Shown here: positions 1 through 8,867 of the stretch, in pieces
How positions within the stretch are numbered: position 1 is the stretch's first letter
How the letters are laid out: each line of letters starts with the position of its first letter
Assembly (NCBI GenBank): GCA_015655145.1
Contig: JAATFO010000063.1
Span: 1 to 56,613, forward strand
Length of the DNA: 56,613 nucleotides
DNA from: Enterobacterales bacterium
GTDB taxonomy: Bacteria > Pseudomonadota > Gammaproteobacteria > Enterobacterales > Enterobacteriaceae
Direction of reading: 5' to 3'
Notes under the pieces: model-generated
Databases searched by the model: none
Seen by the model: the letters and a program-made list of their open reading frames with translations, nothing else
What the model was told of the DNA's origin: nothing
Made by a program: the position numbers and the translations under genes

Positions 1-5
1 ACTAA

Positions 6-1277
6 TTATGTGTTTGCTCGCGCTACCACAGCATTCAGTAGCACATTAGCGCCCTGTTCAGCATGCTCAGGCTCAATACTTTCCGCCTCATTATGGCTGA
101 TTCCTCCCGCACAAGGGATAAATATCATCGTCGTTGGGCAGTGTTTCGCGATATGAATGGCGTCATGCCCTGCACCACTGATCATCCGTTGATAAGTGTA
201 TCCCAGGGTATTAACAGCCTGACTGACCAGCTCAACACACTGTTCGTCAAACGGGGTCGCCGCGCTCAACCAGTGATCTTTCACCAACAACTGCACGCCG
301 CGACGTGCGGCGATTACCGCAAGGCGCTGACGACATGCCTGGTCAAATTGCGCCAAAACCTCATCATCCGGATGGCGCAAATCGAGACTAAAAGTGACTT
401 CGCCTGGGATTGTGTTGCGTGAAGGGGATGAAATGGTGAGCTCGCCTATCGTCATCATCCCTTGTGGCGCAAATGCCATGGCAGTATCTTCTAACCCACC
501 CACCATTTCCGCCACGGCTAAAAGCGCATCATTGCGATCAGGCATCGGCGTGGTGCCAGCATGTGCCGAGTTGCCGTTAACCGTAATATCCAGCCAGCGA
601 ATTGCCTGGCCGCCCGTGACCACGCCAATGACCCGATGGTGGTTTTCCAGTACGGGCCCCTGCTCAATATGCGCTTCGAAATAAGCATTAAACTGTCTGC
701 CCGCTGGGCTATTTCCGGCCCATCCCTCTTTCTCAAGTGAGGCGGCTACACTGATTCCGTCGATATCCTGGCGCGCGAGCGCATCGCTTAACGACATGAT
801 GCCGGTGAATACAGCCGATCCCATCATTGCGGGCGTAAAACGAGCGCCTTCTTCGTTTGTCCACACCGCAATCTCGATACTGTGTTTCGGTTGCAGCCCT
901 GCCTCTTTTAGCGTACGGATAACTTCTAATGCGGCCAACACGCCGTATACGCCATCAAAACGACCGCCTTTAGGTTGGGTATCCAAATGACTTCCCATTA
1001 CCACCGGATCTAACTCAGGCGCCGTTCCCTGATAACGGCAGAATAAGTTCCCCACAGCATCAGACGTCACCGTCATCCCCAACGACTGACAATCCTGAAT
1101 GAATTTCTTACGGCCGGCACTGTCCTCTGCCGATAGCGCAAGACGACTGTTTCCGCCTTTTTCCGTTGCGCCAATCGCCGCCATTTCCATCAGGTTATTC
1201 CAAAGCCTCGCGCCATTAATGGTGAGTGCCCGTTCTGAGACCATATCGCCGGCTGATAAATTATGGTTGCGACTCAT
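6..1277 (-). CDS. M20-family N-carbamoyl-L-amino-acid hydrolase / allantoate amidohydrolase-like enzyme
   Basis: This is a zinc-dependent amidohydrolase of the M20 peptidase fold. Family members remove a carbamoyl or ureido group from N-carbamoyl amino acids, ureidoglycine or allantoate, releasing ammonia and CO2. Metal-site motifs are visible: GSHLDTQPKGGRFDG (about residues 95-109), NEEGARF (about 142), HIEQGP (about 210), SGAGHDA and GISHNEAE near the C-terminus. The length of 423 aa is normal for the family. I chose the ATG at 1277 because GGGGGAG lies 6 nt upstream; an earlier in-frame ATG at 1292 directly abuts the aldehyde dehydrogenase stop and has no ribosome binding site. It is the last gene of the leftward operon that starts near 10037. 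The exact substrate cannot be read from the sequence. Confidence 0.8.
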   Translation of the reverse strand: MSRNHNLSAGDMVSERALTINGARLWNNLMEMAAIGATEKGGNSRLALSAEDSAGRKKFIQDCQSLGMTVTSDAVGNLFCRYQGTAPELDPVVMGSHLDTQPKGGRFDGVYGVLAALEVIRTLKEAGLQPKHSIEIAVWTNEEGARFTPAMMGSAVFTGIMSLSDALARQDIDGISVAASLEKEGWAGNSPAGRQFNAYFEAHIEQGPVLENHHRVIGVVTGGQAIRWLDITVNGNSAHAGTTPMPDRNDALLAVAEMVGGLEDTAMAFAPQGMMTIGELTISSPSRNTIPGEVTFSLDLRHPDDEVLAQFDQACRQRLAVIAARRGVQLLVKDHWLSAATPFDEQCVELVSQAVNTLGYTYQRMISGAGHDAIHIAKHCPTTMIFIPCAGGISHNEAESIEPEHAEQGANVLLNAVVARANT

Positions 1278-1292
1278 TTTCATCTCCCCCAT

Positions 1293-2801
1293 TTACAGCG
1301 CCACGCCAACTGAACGCAGTTCAGTGTAGAGTTCGATAGCTTCCCAGCCCATTTCGCGCCCCCAACCTGACTGTTTAAAGCCGCCAAACGGCAATGCAGG
1401 ATCAATAACATGATGCGTATTGATGCCAATGGTTCCGGCCTTAAGGCGTTTGGCCACACGATGAGCACGACTGATATCCTGGGTGAAGATACTGGCAGCA
1501 AGGCCGTAGATGGAGTTGTTAGCCTGAATAACCACGTTTTCTTCTTCAGCTTCAGAGAAGCGAATCACGCACAGAACCGGCCCAAAAATCTCTTCCTGCA
1601 CCACACGCATATCATTGTGCGTGTTATCCAGAATGGTGGGTTCAACAAAGTATCCTGATGTCCCCCAGGAACCGCCGCCGGTTAGCAGCGTTGCGCCTTC
1701 CGCCAGACCTGATGCGATATAATCGCAGACACGCTGTTTTTGTTCCGCTGACACCAGCGGCCCTATTTGGGTTTCCTGATCCAGACCCGGCCCCATTTTC
1801 AACGCTCTGGCATGGCTGACAAGGCCCTCAAGCACTTTATCTGCCACATCATTATGCAGATACAACCGCGTGCCTGCGGTACAGGTCTGGCCCATGTTAT
1901 AAAAAATACCTGATGCAATCGCAGAGACGGCCTTATCAATATCGGCATCGGCGTACACGATCATCGGGGATTTGCCACCCAGTTCAAGTGACACTTTCTT
2001 CAGGTTCGTCCCTGCCGCCGCCAGGATTTTCCTGCCAACTTCAGTTGATCCCGTAAAGGCAATTTTATCGACATCCGTATGTTCGGCCAGTGCCGCGCCG
2101 GCTGTTTCACCGTTGCCGGTCACCACGTTGAACACGCCCGCCGGGAAACCCGCTTCTTCAACCAGCTCTGCCAGTCTTAATGCCGTCAACGGGGTTTGCT
2201 CGGCCGGTTTCAGCACAATAGTACAGCCCGCGGCCAGTGCTGGCGCCACTTTCCATACCGCCATCATCAGCGAAAAGTTCCACGGCACAATCTGACCACA
2301 AACGCCGACCGGTGTTCTCAGGGTATAAGCATGAAAAGGCGCGCCGGAAACTAAAGAAATAGTTTCGCCGTTGATCTTAGTGCTCCAGCCAGCCATATAA
2401 TGCAGCAGCTCATGGCTGAATGCCACATCCCCCCAACGCGCATCATTAACCGGCTTGCCGTTATCCAGTGCTTCGATTTGCGCCAGTTCGTCCGCATTTT
2501 TTTCAACCAGATCACCTAAACGCCACAGCAGCTTTCCTCTTGCTGACGGAGACATCTCGGCCCATGCCCCTTGTTCGAACGCACGACGGGCAGCCTTAAC
2601 CGCACGATCAATATCAATGCTTTCACCCGCCGGAACCCGCGCAAACACCTCACCATTGGCAGGATTTATCACGTCAAGTGTTTCGCCTTTGACAGCACTG
2701 ACCCACTCGCCATCAATGAAAAGTTTATGTTCTTTGTTGACGAATGCAGTCGCGGCCGGACCGAGAAGCGCCAGTAAATCGTTAGTATTCTCGACACTCA
2801 T
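1293..2801 (-). CDS. NAD(P)-dependent aldehyde dehydrogenase
   Basis: A 502-aa aldehyde dehydrogenase of the ALDH superfamily that oxidises an aldehyde to its carboxylic acid. The signatures are complete: PWNF in the Rossmann region, LELGGKSP with the general-base Glu, GQTC with the catalytic Cys, EEIFGP, and the C-terminal LPFGGFKQSGWGRE. The overall pattern resembles aryl or short-chain aldehyde dehydrogenases of the FeaB/betaine-aldehyde type, but the substrate is not determined. The start overlaps the stop of the upstream ABM gene by 4 nt (ATGA), so translation is probably coupled. With the alcohol dehydrogenase at 6442-7506 it could form an alcohol-to-acid oxidation pair. Confidence 0.88.
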   Translation of the reverse strand: MSVENTNDLLALLGPAATAFVNKEHKLFIDGEWVSAVKGETLDVINPANGEVFARVPAGESIDIDRAVKAARRAFEQGAWAEMSPSARGKLLWRLGDLVEKNADELAQIEALDNGKPVNDARWGDVAFSHELLHYMAGWSTKINGETISLVSGAPFHAYTLRTPVGVCGQIVPWNFSLMMAVWKVAPALAAGCTIVLKPAEQTPLTALRLAELVEEAGFPAGVFNVVTGNGETAGAALAEHTDVDKIAFTGSTEVGRKILAAAGTNLKKVSLELGGKSPMIVYADADIDKAVSAIASGIFYNMGQTCTAGTRLYLHNDVADKVLEGLVSHARALKMGPGLDQETQIGPLVSAEQKQRVCDYIASGLAEGATLLTGGGSWGTSGYFVEPTILDNTHNDMRVVQEEIFGPVLCVIRFSEAEEENVVIQANNSIYGLAASIFTQDISRAHRVAKRLKAGTIGINTHHVIDPALPFGGFKQSGWGREMGWEAIELYTELRSVGVAL

Positions 2802-3094
2802 TTTGCAGATACCTCATTTGCTGTAACCAACGTGACTTCGCTCGCCAGAATGGGCTTCGCTATTTCAAAAAAACGCGCGACAACCGCGGAATTGTTATGT
2901 GTGTCCATCGCGTTCTGGTCGCTAAATCGCTCATATGTGGTAAAAACACATGGATTTATCGTGTCCTGGGCGATGAAGAAACCCTGCGTCCCTGGCTCGT
3001 TTCCTCTCACGTGGGCAGCCACTTCGCATAAGGCATCCGCCATCACCCGGTCATAACCCGATTTCACTTTTATTACGGCAGTAATACTTAACAT
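2798..3094 (-). CDS. ABM-domain (antibiotic biosynthesis monooxygenase fold) protein
   Basis: A 98-aa single-domain protein of the dimeric alpha-beta barrel ABM family (YgiN/LsrG-like). The N-terminal strand ITAVIKVKSG, the central EPGTQGFFIAQD and the later YERFSD segment are typical. Members act as cofactor-free monooxygenases on quinols or as small isomerases; which applies here is unknown. It lies between the importer ATPase gene and the aldehyde dehydrogenase and overlaps the latter by 4 nt. This suggests it works on an intermediate of the same pathway. Confidence 0.75.
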   Translation of the reverse strand: MLSITAVIKVKSGYDRVMADALCEVAAHVRGNEPGTQGFFIAQDTINPCVFTTYERFSDQNAMDTHNNSAVVARFFEIAKPILASEVTLVTANEVSAK

Positions 3095-3117
3095 GTAGAA
3101 CTCCTGTTTACGGCTGT

Positions 3118-3849
3118 TCAGGCCTCGAGCCCGTTAAATTCAGCAACCCAATTGCTGTCTGAGAGTATTGCGGTATCCATTGCTTCACTCATTTCTCCCC
3201 GGCGAAGCAGGAAAACACGCTCAGCAAGCTGGCTAATGAAGGTCAAATCCTGTTCGACAAGAATGATGGTGAGTCCGTTTCGGCCCGCCAGTTTTTGCAA
3301 CGTTTCAGCCATTTCGTCGCAGATTGAGGGCTGAATGCCCTCGGTTGGTTCATCCAGCAGGATGAGTTGTGGCTCACTGCACAGACAGCGCCCCAGCGCC
3401 AGAATCTGTTGCTCTCCGCCACTCAGTACACCGCCCGTACGCGTTAAAATGGGTTTCAGTCGCGGCAGATCCTCAACCACTTCTTCAATTTTTTGCCGGG
3501 CGATACGTGGCTGAAGATGTATCGCCCCCATTTGCAGATTTTCGGTGACGGTCAAGGTCGGGAAAATTTGTCGCCCCTGAGGAACAATTCCGATTCCCAT
3601 AAGAGCCCTGGCTTCCGGACTTGATCGGGTTATCTCTTTACCGATGCAATGCAATGTCCCGCGTCTGGCAGGAAGGTGCCCCATAATCGTTTTTAACAGG
3701 GTGGTTTTTCCCATGCCGTTATGGCCGAGCACACCAACCAATTCACCGTGATAAAGTGTAAGGTTCACGCCAAACAGCACGGGAATATTGCCGTATCCGG
3801 CATGCAACTGATGCACCCGTAATAACTCAGGCCGCGTGTGATTTGCCAA
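3118..3849 (-). CDS. ABC transporter ATP-binding protein, LivF/UrtE type
   Basis: One of two ATPase subunits of a branched-chain amino acid/urea-type (HAAT) importer, acting on the cytoplasmic face of the inner membrane. Walker A is GHNGMGKTT (about residues 42-50), the ABC signature is LSGGEQQ, and Walker B is LILLDEP, followed by the H-loop region (LVEQD). At 243 aa it is the normal length for LivF or UrtE. Its start overlaps the end of the LivG-like gene by 23 nt, which fits translational coupling. The transport substrate is set by the binding protein at 7508-8737 and is probably an amide, urea or ureido compound. Confidence 0.88.
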   Translation of the reverse strand: MANHTRPELLRVHQLHAGYGNIPVLFGVNLTLYHGELVGVLGHNGMGKTTLLKTIMGHLPARRGTLHCIGKEITRSSPEARALMGIGIVPQGRQIFPTLTVTENLQMGAIHLQPRIARQKIEEVVEDLPRLKPILTRTGGVLSGGEQQILALGRCLCSEPQLILLDEPTEGIQPSICDEMAETLQKLAGRNGLTIILVEQDLTFISQLAERVFLLRRGEMSEAMDTAILSDSNWVAEFNGLEA

Positions 3850-4552
3850 GATACACCTCTCTCACCAGTGGGTTACTGAGGATCCCTTCAACATGATCTT
3901 CTGCGAGGATTTTCCCCTGATGGAAAACCGTGACCTGTTTTCCAATCAGGCGGATGAAACTCATATCGTGTTCGACGACAACCAGCGCGTGGCGGCGATT
4001 TATCTCAAGAATGATGCTCGCTAAACGGTGAACCTCTTCAGACGTCATCCCGGCAGCAGGCTCATCAAGTAAAATTAAGGGCGGATCGCTGGCAATCACC
4101 ATGGCCAGTTCGACCAACTGCCGTTGACCATGCGCGAGTTTGCCAACGATTTTTTCTGCCAACGACGTGATACCGACCCGGGCCAACGCCAGTTCCGTTT
4201 TTTCATTACGGTCCGCCAGCTTTGCCACGTCACGTAATCCAAGCCAAATGTTCTCGCGAGCTGTCAGGCCTTCGAAAAGATGGGGAATTTGGGTTTTAAT
4301 CCCGATACCTTGCCGGGCAATCTGAAATCGTTCTGAACCCACCATCGGCTTACCATTAAAGACGATGGCGCCGCTGGTGGGACGTTGTACGCCGGTCAAA
4401 CAACGAAAGAAGGTGGTTTTACCCGCCCCATTTGAACCGATAAGGCAGCGTAACTCGCCACGATTCAGGGTGAAATTAATGTTATCCAGCGCTTTAACAC
4501 CGCCAAAATGAACACTTACCCCAGTAGCCTGCAACAGAATAGTGTCACTCAT
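3827..4552 (-). CDS. ABC transporter ATP-binding protein, LivG/UrtD type
   Basis: The second ATPase of the same importer, 241 aa. Walker A is GSNGAGKTT (about residues 38-46), the degenerate signature region is LAHGQRQLVELAM as in UrtD-like subunits, Walker B is LILLDEPAAG, and the H-loop is VVVEHD. UrtD and LivG proteins share this architecture. The 4-nt overlaps with the permease gene upstream and the longer overlap with the LivF-like gene downstream place it firmly in the operon. The LAHGQRQ signature, rather than LSYGxQR, leans toward the urea/amide subgroup, but this is a weak indicator. Confidence 0.88.
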   Translation of the reverse strand: MSDTILLQATGVSVHFGGVKALDNINFTLNRGELRCLIGSNGAGKTTFFRCLTGVQRPTSGAIVFNGKPMVGSERFQIARQGIGIKTQIPHLFEGLTARENIWLGLRDVAKLADRNEKTELALARVGITSLAEKIVGKLAHGQRQLVELAMVIASDPPLILLDEPAAGMTSEEVHRLASIILEINRRHALVVVEHDMSFIRLIGKQVTVFHQGKILAEDHVEGILSNPLVREVYLGKSHAA

Positions 4553-5565
4553 GATGGCTTTACCTCGTTTGAGGTTGAGAGTCTGGCGCGCAAACCAGCA
4601 AGCCGTTCAATAAGCGTTGGTAATAAACCTTTTGGCAAAAGCAGTACAAAGAGAATCAAAACTCCGCCCAGCGCGATATTCGGGTCTACCCAACCGGTCG
4701 TTCCGAGATAAGCGGTCAGAGCCTGAAGAATCAGGCAGGCCAGAATGGGGCCCATTAATGTACCGACACCCCCGACCACCACCCAAATCAGCACCTGAGC
4801 GCTATTGGACAAACTAAATACCGCCGGGCTGACAAAGACAGAATTGGCAAAAAGACAGCCTGCGAGCCCCGCAAGACCGGCACCAACGGCAAACATAGCG
4901 AGCTTAATGCGTCTGGAATCATAGCCAAGCAGTTCTGCTCGTACCTCGTTTTCACGTACCCCGGCAACAGCACGGCCAAATGTTGATCCCATCAACCATT
5001 TGCACAACATGTAACCGGCGACCAGCGCACAAACGGCAACCATAAACACCGCATCAGGCGCCAGCGGTGTGGCAGGATCGAAGGGCATGTTTAACGGTGG
5101 CGTATCCGGCATACCGTTAAACCCACCCAGCCGAGCCTTACCGATGTGCCAGGCATCACCAGAAGTGCTGTTGGACAGTTTGAAGAGGATAAGCGTTACC
5201 GTCAGCGTGATAACGCCAAAGTAAATATCACTGAGACGGCCATAAAAGACGAAATAACCCAACAGCAAAGCAAAAATCATCGGTACCGCGATGGCCATTA
5301 AAACTGCCCAGGTGGAGTCGCCAAAATTGATTCCGGCGACAGCGTAACCGTAGGCTCCCAGACCAAAAAACATCGATTGCCCAAAACAGAGAATACCGCC
5401 ATGTCCCCAGATGAGCGCCATGCTCAATGCAAACAGAGCAAGGCTGACATAAATTGTCGCGTTAATCAGCGAATACAGTTCCAGCATCGCAGGCAGAATT
5501 AGCAGTACGGCGATACCGGCAATGAATGCGGATAGATTGCAGACGAAGGTTGAAGAGAGTTTCAT
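4549..5565 (-). CDS. ABC transporter permease, LivM/UrtC type
   Basis: An inner-membrane permease of 338 aa with about nine or ten hydrophobic segments. The GHGGILCFGQSMFFGLGAYGY stretch (about residues 54-74) is typical of LivM/UrtC, and the EAA-like cytoplasmic loop is near GRAVAGVRENEVRAELLGYD (about residues 192-211). It pairs with the LivH-like permease encoded immediately upstream, overlapping it by 4 nt. The C-terminal end is short and charged. No disruption is seen. Confidence 0.87.
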   Translation of the reverse strand: MKLSSTFVCNLSAFIAGIAVLLILPAMLELYSLINATIYVSLALFALSMALIWGHGGILCFGQSMFFGLGAYGYAVAGINFGDSTWAVLMAIAVPMIFALLLGYFVFYGRLSDIYFGVITLTVTLILFKLSNSTSGDAWHIGKARLGGFNGMPDTPPLNMPFDPATPLAPDAVFMVAVCALVAGYMLCKWLMGSTFGRAVAGVRENEVRAELLGYDSRRIKLAMFAVGAGLAGLAGCLFANSVFVSPAVFSLSNSAQVLIWVVVGGVGTLMGPILACLILQALTAYLGTTGWVDPNIALGGVLILFVLLLPKGLLPTLIERLAGLRARLSTSNEVKPS

Positions 5566-6428
5566 GACGCCCCCCGGAAAATCTTGCCGGTAATGCCTGT
5601 TGGCAAGATGCGAAGCAGGATCAATGCCGTCGCCAGTAGCGCAATATCGCCAAAGATCGGATTACTGAGAAATGTAGTCACGGTACCGATACTGCCAAGC
5701 AATGATGCGCTCAGTCCGGTACCGGTAATGACGCTGGCGCCGCCAGTGATAACCGTGATAAATGCTTTGGCAACATACGCCGCACCCATGGTCGGAACCA
5801 CACCGGAAAGCGGGGCAAGAAGTGCGCCGGTTAAACCACTTAACGCCGCACCCAGTGAGAATGTCATGGCAAACACGCGGGAACGATTAATACCGAGCGA
5901 TGCGGCCATTTCAGGATTTTGCATCGTCGCGCGCGCAATCAGTCCTAGCCGCGTAAAGCGTAAAATGGCGTAACCACCGGCGATCAATATCAGACAAACC
6001 GCCACCATAAACTGGTTGTATAAGCTGATACTGAAACCAGCGAATTCAATGCTGCCTAATGGGGCGGAAATACCCTGAACACGGTTGCCAAAAAGCGTGG
6101 TTGCCAGGCCGGTTAACAACAAGCTCAGTCCCCATGTGGCCAACATGGTGTCGATCATCCGTCCGTAAAGATGTCGAATGATCAGGCGCTCAATCACCAG
6201 CCCTAAGACACCAACAATAAACGGTGAGACCCCCAAAATGGCAATCCAGACGTTAATACCCATGTTGGTGGCAAAAATACTGGTAAATCCCCCCAGCATG
6301 ATGAATTCACCATGCGCGAGGTTGATAACCCTCATCATGCCAAAAATTACGGCGAGCCCCAGCGAAACCAAAATGAGTTCAGCTATTGAATCAATGAGTT
6401 GAATAACTGCAAGCAGGAAGTAATGCAT
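5562..6428 (-). CDS. ABC transporter permease, LivH/UrtB type
   Basis: The partner permease of the HAAT-type importer, 288 aa and highly hydrophobic. The conserved MMRVINLAHGEFIMLG motif of LivH/UrtB proteins is near the N-terminus (about residue 30), and the loop GLIARATMQNPEMAASLGIN is the ATPase-contacting segment. I chose the ATG at 6428 (MHYFLLAV) because CAGGA lies about 9 nt upstream and because it gives the usual N-terminus; an upstream in-frame start at 6467 would overlap the alcohol dehydrogenase gene. Confidence 0.86.
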   Translation of the reverse strand: MHYFLLAVIQLIDSIAELILVSLGLAVIFGMMRVINLAHGEFIMLGGFTSIFATNMGINVWIAILGVSPFIVGVLGLVIERLIIRHLYGRMIDTMLATWGLSLLLTGLATTLFGNRVQGISAPLGSIEFAGFSISLYNQFMVAVCLILIAGGYAILRFTRLGLIARATMQNPEMAASLGINRSRVFAMTFSLGAALSGLTGALLAPLSGVVPTMGAAYVAKAFITVITGGASVITGTGLSASLLGSIGTVTTFLSNPIFGDIALLATALILLRILPTGITGKIFRGAS

Positions 6429-6441
6429 AGTCAGATTCCTG

Positions 6442-7506
6442 TCAGGGATTGAGTACGATACGGCCAATCGTATTGCCTTTGCGCAGATCGCTTAAGGCTT
6501 CCGGTAAACAGCAGAGTGGTCGCTGACTAACAGGTAACGACGCAATGCCTCCCTGACGAACCAGTGCAATCAATTGGCTGAGTTCAGTCAAACTCCCGGT
6601 GTAGCTGCCGATAAGAGAGAGTGCGTTGAAGGGTAATAGCGGGATCCGGAGTTCAGTTTGACCACCTTGTAACCCTGTCAGCACGATACGGGCACCTTTC
6701 GCCACCGCGCTTATCGCCATCTGTACCGTCGCCGGGATACCAACGGTATCAATGACGCCGAATAAGCGTTGCCCGGCCAGCGACTTCAACGCGCTATCAG
6801 GCGCCCGACTGTTTTTTGTATTAAGCAGGTGATCGGCACCCAACTGTTTTGCCGCATCAAGTTTGTCATTAGCAATATCACAGGCAATAATGCAGCTAAA
6901 ACCCATCTTCTTTGCCAGTGAAATAGCGCTTAAACCCAGACCGCCCATGCCAATAATCGCCAGTGCTGACGCCTGCTTCACTGGCAACAATTGCCGCAAT
7001 GCACTGAATACGGTCAATCCGGAGCAGGCTAAGGTACATGCCCAGGCCGGATCGAGATCGCCAATGTCGAGCAGGTATTTCGCCGCAGGGACGATAACAT
7101 GCTCGGCATACCCGCCCTGACGGAAAATACCCAGTGACTGCGGTTGCTCGCAATGATTGTCATGGCCCTCCGCGCAGGTCGCGCACTGTCCGCACCCCAT
7201 CCACGGATAAAGCAGCCTTTGCTGGCCAATGTGTTTTTGGTCTTTGCGCGATCCCACAGCCACAACTTTACCGACAATTTCATGCCCCATCACTAAAGGC
7301 ATTGGCATTGCGCTGTCGGCAAAATTGATTTTCTCGCCATTGCCCAAATCCTGATATCCATCCTGGATATACACATCGGAATGGCACACACCAACATGAG
7401 TCACTCTGATCAGGATTTCGTTCTCTTTAAGTTCAGGGAGTGAATGGGTCACCTGCACCGGCTGACCACCATACTCCTGCAACTGAAAGCTATGCGTAAT
7501 CGCCAT
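6442..7506 (-). CDS. zinc-containing alcohol dehydrogenase
   Basis: A medium-chain dehydrogenase/reductase of 354 aa. Catalytic zinc ligands are visible in GVCHSD (about residue 40) and in GHE (about residue 75). The structural zinc site is CGQCATCAEGHDNHC (four Cys). The nucleotide-binding motif GMGGLG is near residue 188. Such enzymes interconvert an alcohol and an aldehyde or ketone using NAD(P)H. It sits inside the importer operon between the binding-protein and permease genes, 1 nt from the former, so it probably acts on the imported compound or its product. The substrate cannot be deduced. Confidence 0.87.
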   Translation of the reverse strand: MAITHSFQLQEYGGQPVQVTHSLPELKENEILIRVTHVGVCHSDVYIQDGYQDLGNGEKINFADSAMPMPLVMGHEIVGKVVAVGSRKDQKHIGQQRLLYPWMGCGQCATCAEGHDNHCEQPQSLGIFRQGGYAEHVIVPAAKYLLDIGDLDPAWACTLACSGLTVFSALRQLLPVKQASALAIIGMGGLGLSAISLAKKMGFSCIIACDIANDKLDAAKQLGADHLLNTKNSRAPDSALKSLAGQRLFGVIDTVGIPATVQMAISAVAKGARIVLTGLQGGQTELRIPLLPFNALSLIGSYTGSLTELSQLIALVRQGGIASLPVSQRPLCCLPEALSDLRKGNTIGRIVLNP

Positions 7507-7507
7507 A

Positions 7508-8737
7508 TTATCCCTCTGCCTTAATCACATATTGCTGGTTGTCGTCAGGACGTTTAATCAGGTTACAGACAGCGGCAGTGTCAGAAGGCGGTTGCTGCGG
7601 ATAAGACTCAATGATGTTCCAGGCGCCGTTTTTCACCTGCCCTAAATGGATATCGACAGTGAAATGGTGGGTCGCGGCATCAAGTCGTGAAATCCCACCA
7701 GGGCCATCGATGGTAGATCCCTTTTCCAGCGCGTCGATAAGTGGTATGCGATCAACTGAATTAGCCACCCGTACGCCATTCGCCCAGTGCATTACGGCGT
7801 ACCAGCCGTCGATGGCGGTTTCGTTAATATAAGGGGTACGGCCGCCAAATTTTGCCTGCAGGCGTTGAAGGAACTGTTTATTGACGGGCGTTTCCAGTTC
7901 CTGAAAATAGGCATACGCTGCGAGAATACCTTCACTTTCTTTCGCGGTCAGAATGCGGTTTTCATTGCCCACGCCAAAGTCGCTGGAAGCGATTGGAATC
8001 TCTCCAACCATACCGGCTGCCGCCCACTGGCGGAAAAAAGAGATGTGATTGCCACCCACCAGCAGAGAAAACACCATATCGGGTTTGGCATCCTGAATTT
8101 TTTTGATGGTCGTGCCGAAGTCTGTGACATCCAGCGGGAAATATTCCGTCGCGATAACTCCGGCTCCCGAATCCCTGGCGTATTTACGCACCCAGTCAGA
8201 GGAAATATGGCCAAAGTTGTAATCAGCGGCGATGACATAAATCTTCTTACCCCACTGCTTCACGGCATAAGGCACGATGCGGGCAACCGTTTGTGCCGGC
8301 GTGGTGCCAATTTCAAAACTGTTGCGATCACACACGCCGCCTTCATATAACGAGGGATAAAAATAAGGGGTTTTATAACGCCGTAAGATGGGCCGAATCG
8401 CCTCGCGCGAGGCGCTTGTCACGCCACCAAATACAGCAGAGACACGATCACGTGTTGCGGCCTGAGTGGCAAACTGAGTGTAATACTGGATATTTGATTG
8501 CGGATCGTACTTAACTAACTGGACGGGGCGACCCAGTAACCCTCCCTGGTTGTTGATGTCGTCTACCGCCAGTTCAACACAGTTCATCACTGGCTGACCA
8601 TAAATATCCAAGCCACCTGACTGGTCAAAAATTGCGGCGATTTTTATTGGTTCTGCGGCCTTAACTGTGCCAATCAACGGCGCTGCGGCGAGCGATAACA
8701 CACTATTTTTTATTAAGCTACGACGTGAAATTGCCAT
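7508..8737 (-). CDS. periplasmic substrate-binding protein, urea/short-chain-amide (UrtA/FmdD) type, Tat signal
   Basis: A 409-aa type I periplasmic binding protein for the HAAT importer. The N-terminus SRRSLIKNSVLSLAAAPLIG is a twin-arginine export signal with likely cleavage after VKA-A (about residue 28). The mature start PIKIAAIFDQSGGLDIYG and the YPSLYEGG motif are typical of the UrtA/AmiC/FmdD branch, which binds urea and aliphatic amides. I chose the ATG at 8737 because it gives a clean Tat leader; an upstream in-frame start at 8770 would only add a charged extension. Tat rather than Sec export fits UrtA-like proteins. Confidence 0.85.
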   Translation of the reverse strand: MAISRRSLIKNSVLSLAAAPLIGTVKAAEPIKIAAIFDQSGGLDIYGQPVMNCVELAVDDINNQGGLLGRPVQLVKYDPQSNIQYYTQFATQAATRDRVSAVFGGVTSASREAIRPILRRYKTPYFYPSLYEGGVCDRNSFEIGTTPAQTVARIVPYAVKQWGKKIYVIAADYNFGHISSDWVRKYARDSGAGVIATEYFPLDVTDFGTTIKKIQDAKPDMVFSLLVGGNHISFFRQWAAAGMVGEIPIASSDFGVGNENRILTAKESEGILAAYAYFQELETPVNKQFLQRLQAKFGGRTPYINETAIDGWYAVMHWANGVRVANSVDRIPLIDALEKGSTIDGPGGISRLDAATHHFTVDIHLGQVKNGAWNIIESYPQQPPSDTAAVCNLIKRPDDNQQYVIKAEG

Positions 8738-8867
8738 CTTGCTCTGTTTCTCCCCTGCCAACATTAGCAACAGACGGGCATCGCCACCCCTGCGCCAGGA
8801 AAGAATAACCTAACAAGTTATATTTCACTTTTCAAATATAATATACGTTACTAAGTGCTTTTTTGCC
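8738..8867 (-). promoter_or_regulatory. 130-bp spacer between the AmiC-like gene and the importer genes
   Basis: An AT-rich stretch (tataatatacg near 8836-8846) separates the AmiC-like gene from the binding-protein gene. It is the only non-coding gap larger than 25 nt in the operon, so a second promoter or an attenuator could lie here. I see no strong hairpin and no clear -35/-10 pair. The call is positional. Confidence 0.3.

Noticed and set aside
32..1292. In-frame upstream ATG at 1292 for the carbamoyl hydrolase
   Set aside because: It directly follows the aldehyde dehydrogenase stop without a ribosome binding site, whereas GGGGGAG is spaced correctly for the ATG at 1277.
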